This document shows, piece after piece, positions 34,774 through 36,241 of a stretch of DNA of 36,241 bases. Position 1 is the first letter of the stretch, and every line of letters begins with the position of its first letter. The stretch lies in NCBI GenBank assembly GCA_902517365.1, contig CABYCA010000003.1, positions 1 to 36,241 on the forward strand, in the 5' to 3' direction. This DNA comes from an uncultured Bacteroidota bacterium (GTDB taxonomy: Bacteria; Bacteroidota; Bacteroidia; Flavobacteriales; Flavobacteriaceae). A program made the position numbers and the translations under genes. Under the pieces are notes generated by a model. That model searched no databases. It was not told the origin of the DNA and saw nothing but the letters and a program-made list of their open reading frames with translations.

Positions 34774-36241
34774 ATGAACAAAAAATATATTCTTTCGATA
34801 GATGCAGGAACAACTAGTTCAAGAGCAATTCTTTTCGATAAAAATGCCAAATTAATTCGAATTGCACAGTATGAGTTTACACAAATTTTTCCTAAAGAGG
34901 GTTGGGTTGAACATGATGCATTGGAAATATGGGACACACAGTTGAAAGCTATTAAAAATGTGATTAAAAATTCAAATGTTAGACCTGATGAAATTGACTC
35001 AATAGGAATTACAAATCAAAGAGAGACAACGGTTATTTGGAATAAAGATAATGGACAACCAGTTTATAATGCAATTGTATGGCAAGATAGAAGGACTGCA
35101 AGCTTTTGTGATAAGCTAAAAGAAGACAACAAAAGTCAACTTATTCAAAATAAAACCGGATTGGTTATTGATGCCTACTTCTCTGGAACAAAAATAAAAT
35201 GGATTCTTGATAGCAACAGCGAAATTCGTGAACAAGCTGATAATGGACAACTTATATTTGGCACAATAGACACTTGGTTAATATGGAATTTAAGTAAAGG
35301 AAAATATCATATAACAGACCCTTCTAATGCTAGTAGAACTCTTCTTTATAACATAAAGGATGACAAATGGGATGATGAATTATTGGGTATTTTTGATGTT
35401 CCAAGAAATATATTACCAGAAGTTGTGGATTCATCTGCAATATCAGCATTTCTAGATGATGAAATTATAGGCAGTAAAATTCCAATTGCTGGAATAGCTG
35501 GTGATCAACAAGCCGCATTATTTGGACAGTTGTGTATAAATAAAGGAGATATAAAAAACACATATGGAACAGGTTGTTTTTGTGTAATGAATACTGGGAA
35601 CACATTCGTTAAATCAAAAAATAAAATGTTATCTACAATTGCATGGAGAATAGATGGGAAGCTAACATACGCTCTTGAAGGAAGTATTTTTGTGGCAGGA
35701 GCACTAATTCAATGGTTAAGAGATAAGTTAGGGATAATTAAAAATGCTTCAGAGGTAGAAAGCCTTGCTAAAACTGTTGATGACAATGGTGGTATTACCT
35801 TTATTCCAGCACTTTCTGGCTTAGCTGCTCCTTATTGGAATCCTTATGCTCAAGGTACAATCTTTGGAATAACAAGAGGAACTGAAAATGGACATATTGC
35901 AAGAGCTGCTCTTGAATCTATTGCTCTAAGAACAAGAGATATAATTATTGAGATGGAAAAAGATGCCAATATTAAGTTCTCAAGTTTAAAAGTTGATGGA
36001 GGTGCAAGTAATAATAATCTTTTAATGCAAATTCAATCAGATGTATTGGATGCAATTGTTATTAGACCTAAAACAACTGAAACAACAGCCTTAGGCGTTG
36101 CCTTTATGGCAGGACTTGCCACAGGATTTTTTAATGATATTCCAAGCTTAAAAAAACTTTGGGTTAAAGACAGATCTTTTAGACCCATTATGAAAAACAA
36201 CTCAAATCAAATTGTAGATTTATGGAGTCAACGAATTAATA
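34774..36241 (+). CDS. glpK: Glycerol kinase (3' end cut by window edge)
   Basis: GlpK makes sn-glycerol 3-phosphate from glycerol and ATP. The frame opens at ATG 34774 and runs to the window end, giving 489 residues, so only a few C-terminal residues are missing. Motifs are LSIDAGTTSSRAILFD at the start, ITNQRETTVIWNK, VWQDRRT, GIAGDQQAALFGQ, NTYGTGCFCVMNTG, FIPALSGLAAPYWNPYA, and VDGGASNNNLLMQIQSD. These are the standard FGGY family and glycerol kinase signatures. The ATG lies just 15 nt after a terminator T-run, so its promoter must overlap or precede that hairpin. Confidence 0.96.
   Translation, partial: MNKKYILSIDAGTTSSRAILFDKNAKLIRIAQYEFTQIFPKEGWVEHDALEIWDTQLKAIKNVIKNSNVRPDEIDSIGITNQRETTVIWNKDNGQPVYNAIVWQDRRTASFCDKLKEDNKSQLIQNKTGLVIDAYFSGTKIKWILDSNSEIREQADNGQLIFGTIDTWLIWNLSKGKYHITDPSNASRTLLYNIKDDKWDDELLGIFDVPRNILPEVVDSSAISAFLDDEIIGSKIPIAGIAGDQQAALFGQLCINKGDIKNTYGTGCFCVMNTGNTFVKSKNKMLSTIAWRIDGKLTYALEGSIFVAGALIQWLRDKLGIIKNASEVESLAKTVDDNGGITFIPALSGLAAPYWNPYAQGTIFGITRGTENGHIARAALESIALRTRDIIIEMEKDANIKFSSLKVDGGASNNNLLMQIQSDVLDAIVIRPKTTETTALGVAFMAGLATGFFNDIPSLKKLWVKDRSFRPIMKNNSNQIVDLWSQRIN

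Noticed and set aside
34725..34937. Minus-strand open frame over the terminator and glpK start
   Set aside because: It is antisense to the conserved glpK N-terminus and contains the terminator. It has no recognisable motif.

Overview
The window is about 36 kb of AT-rich, tightly packed chromosome from a member of the Bacteroidota, most likely a marine flavobacterium. The evidence is a SusC/SusD pair with a TonB box, many short lipoprotein signals, Bacteroidetes-type -7 promoter boxes (TAnnTTTG), almost no Shine-Dalgarno sequences, a Porin_10-type outer-membrane protein, and a sulfatase and GH18 gene typical of glycan degraders. There is no prophage, transposon, CRISPR array or rRNA operon. 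Most of the window is core genome.

Region 1 (1-7825) looks like a small glycan-uptake locus. It holds the last codons of a LuxR-type HTH regulator, a SusC/SusD outer-membrane pair closed by a strong terminator, two different SGNH-fold hydrolases and a GH18 lipoprotein. I infer a substrate that is acetylated or contains N-acetylglucosamine, but the substrate cannot be read from the sequence.

Region 2 (7841-20680) is housekeeping. It contains initiator tRNA-fMet, era-der, a MerR-like regulator with an M23 peptidase, alaS, a DUF4136 lipoprotein, a GH73 glucosaminidase lipoprotein, lysS, lipB, a large lipoprotein with a C-terminal propeller-like region, and rnhB. Several convergent pairs overlap at their 3' ends, which shows strong compaction.

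Region 3 (20737-27815) runs on the plus strand: a putative porin, anmK (cell-wall sugar recycling), an unrecognised secreted protein, a NhaD-type Na+/H+ antiporter, folC (apparently with a TTG start) and an outer-membrane beta-barrel protein. Region 4 (27857-29576, minus strand) has a DUF1295 membrane protein and a homocysteine S-methyltransferase. Region 5 (29642-36241) has tRNA-Val(TAC), an arylsulfatase lipoprotein, an S9 peptidase coupled to an SDR oxidoreductase, a second copy of the unrecognised secreted protein, a strong terminator, and glpK running off the end.

The best candidate for something undescribed is the pair of secreted ~231-residue paralogues at 23878-24573 and 33985-34683. 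Each appears to be an internal tandem duplication of a roughly 60-100 residue unit with a conserved His. Other points of interest are palindromes and terminators that sit on or just upstream of gene starts, and -7 boxes placed so close to ATG codons that the transcripts must be leaderless or nearly so.
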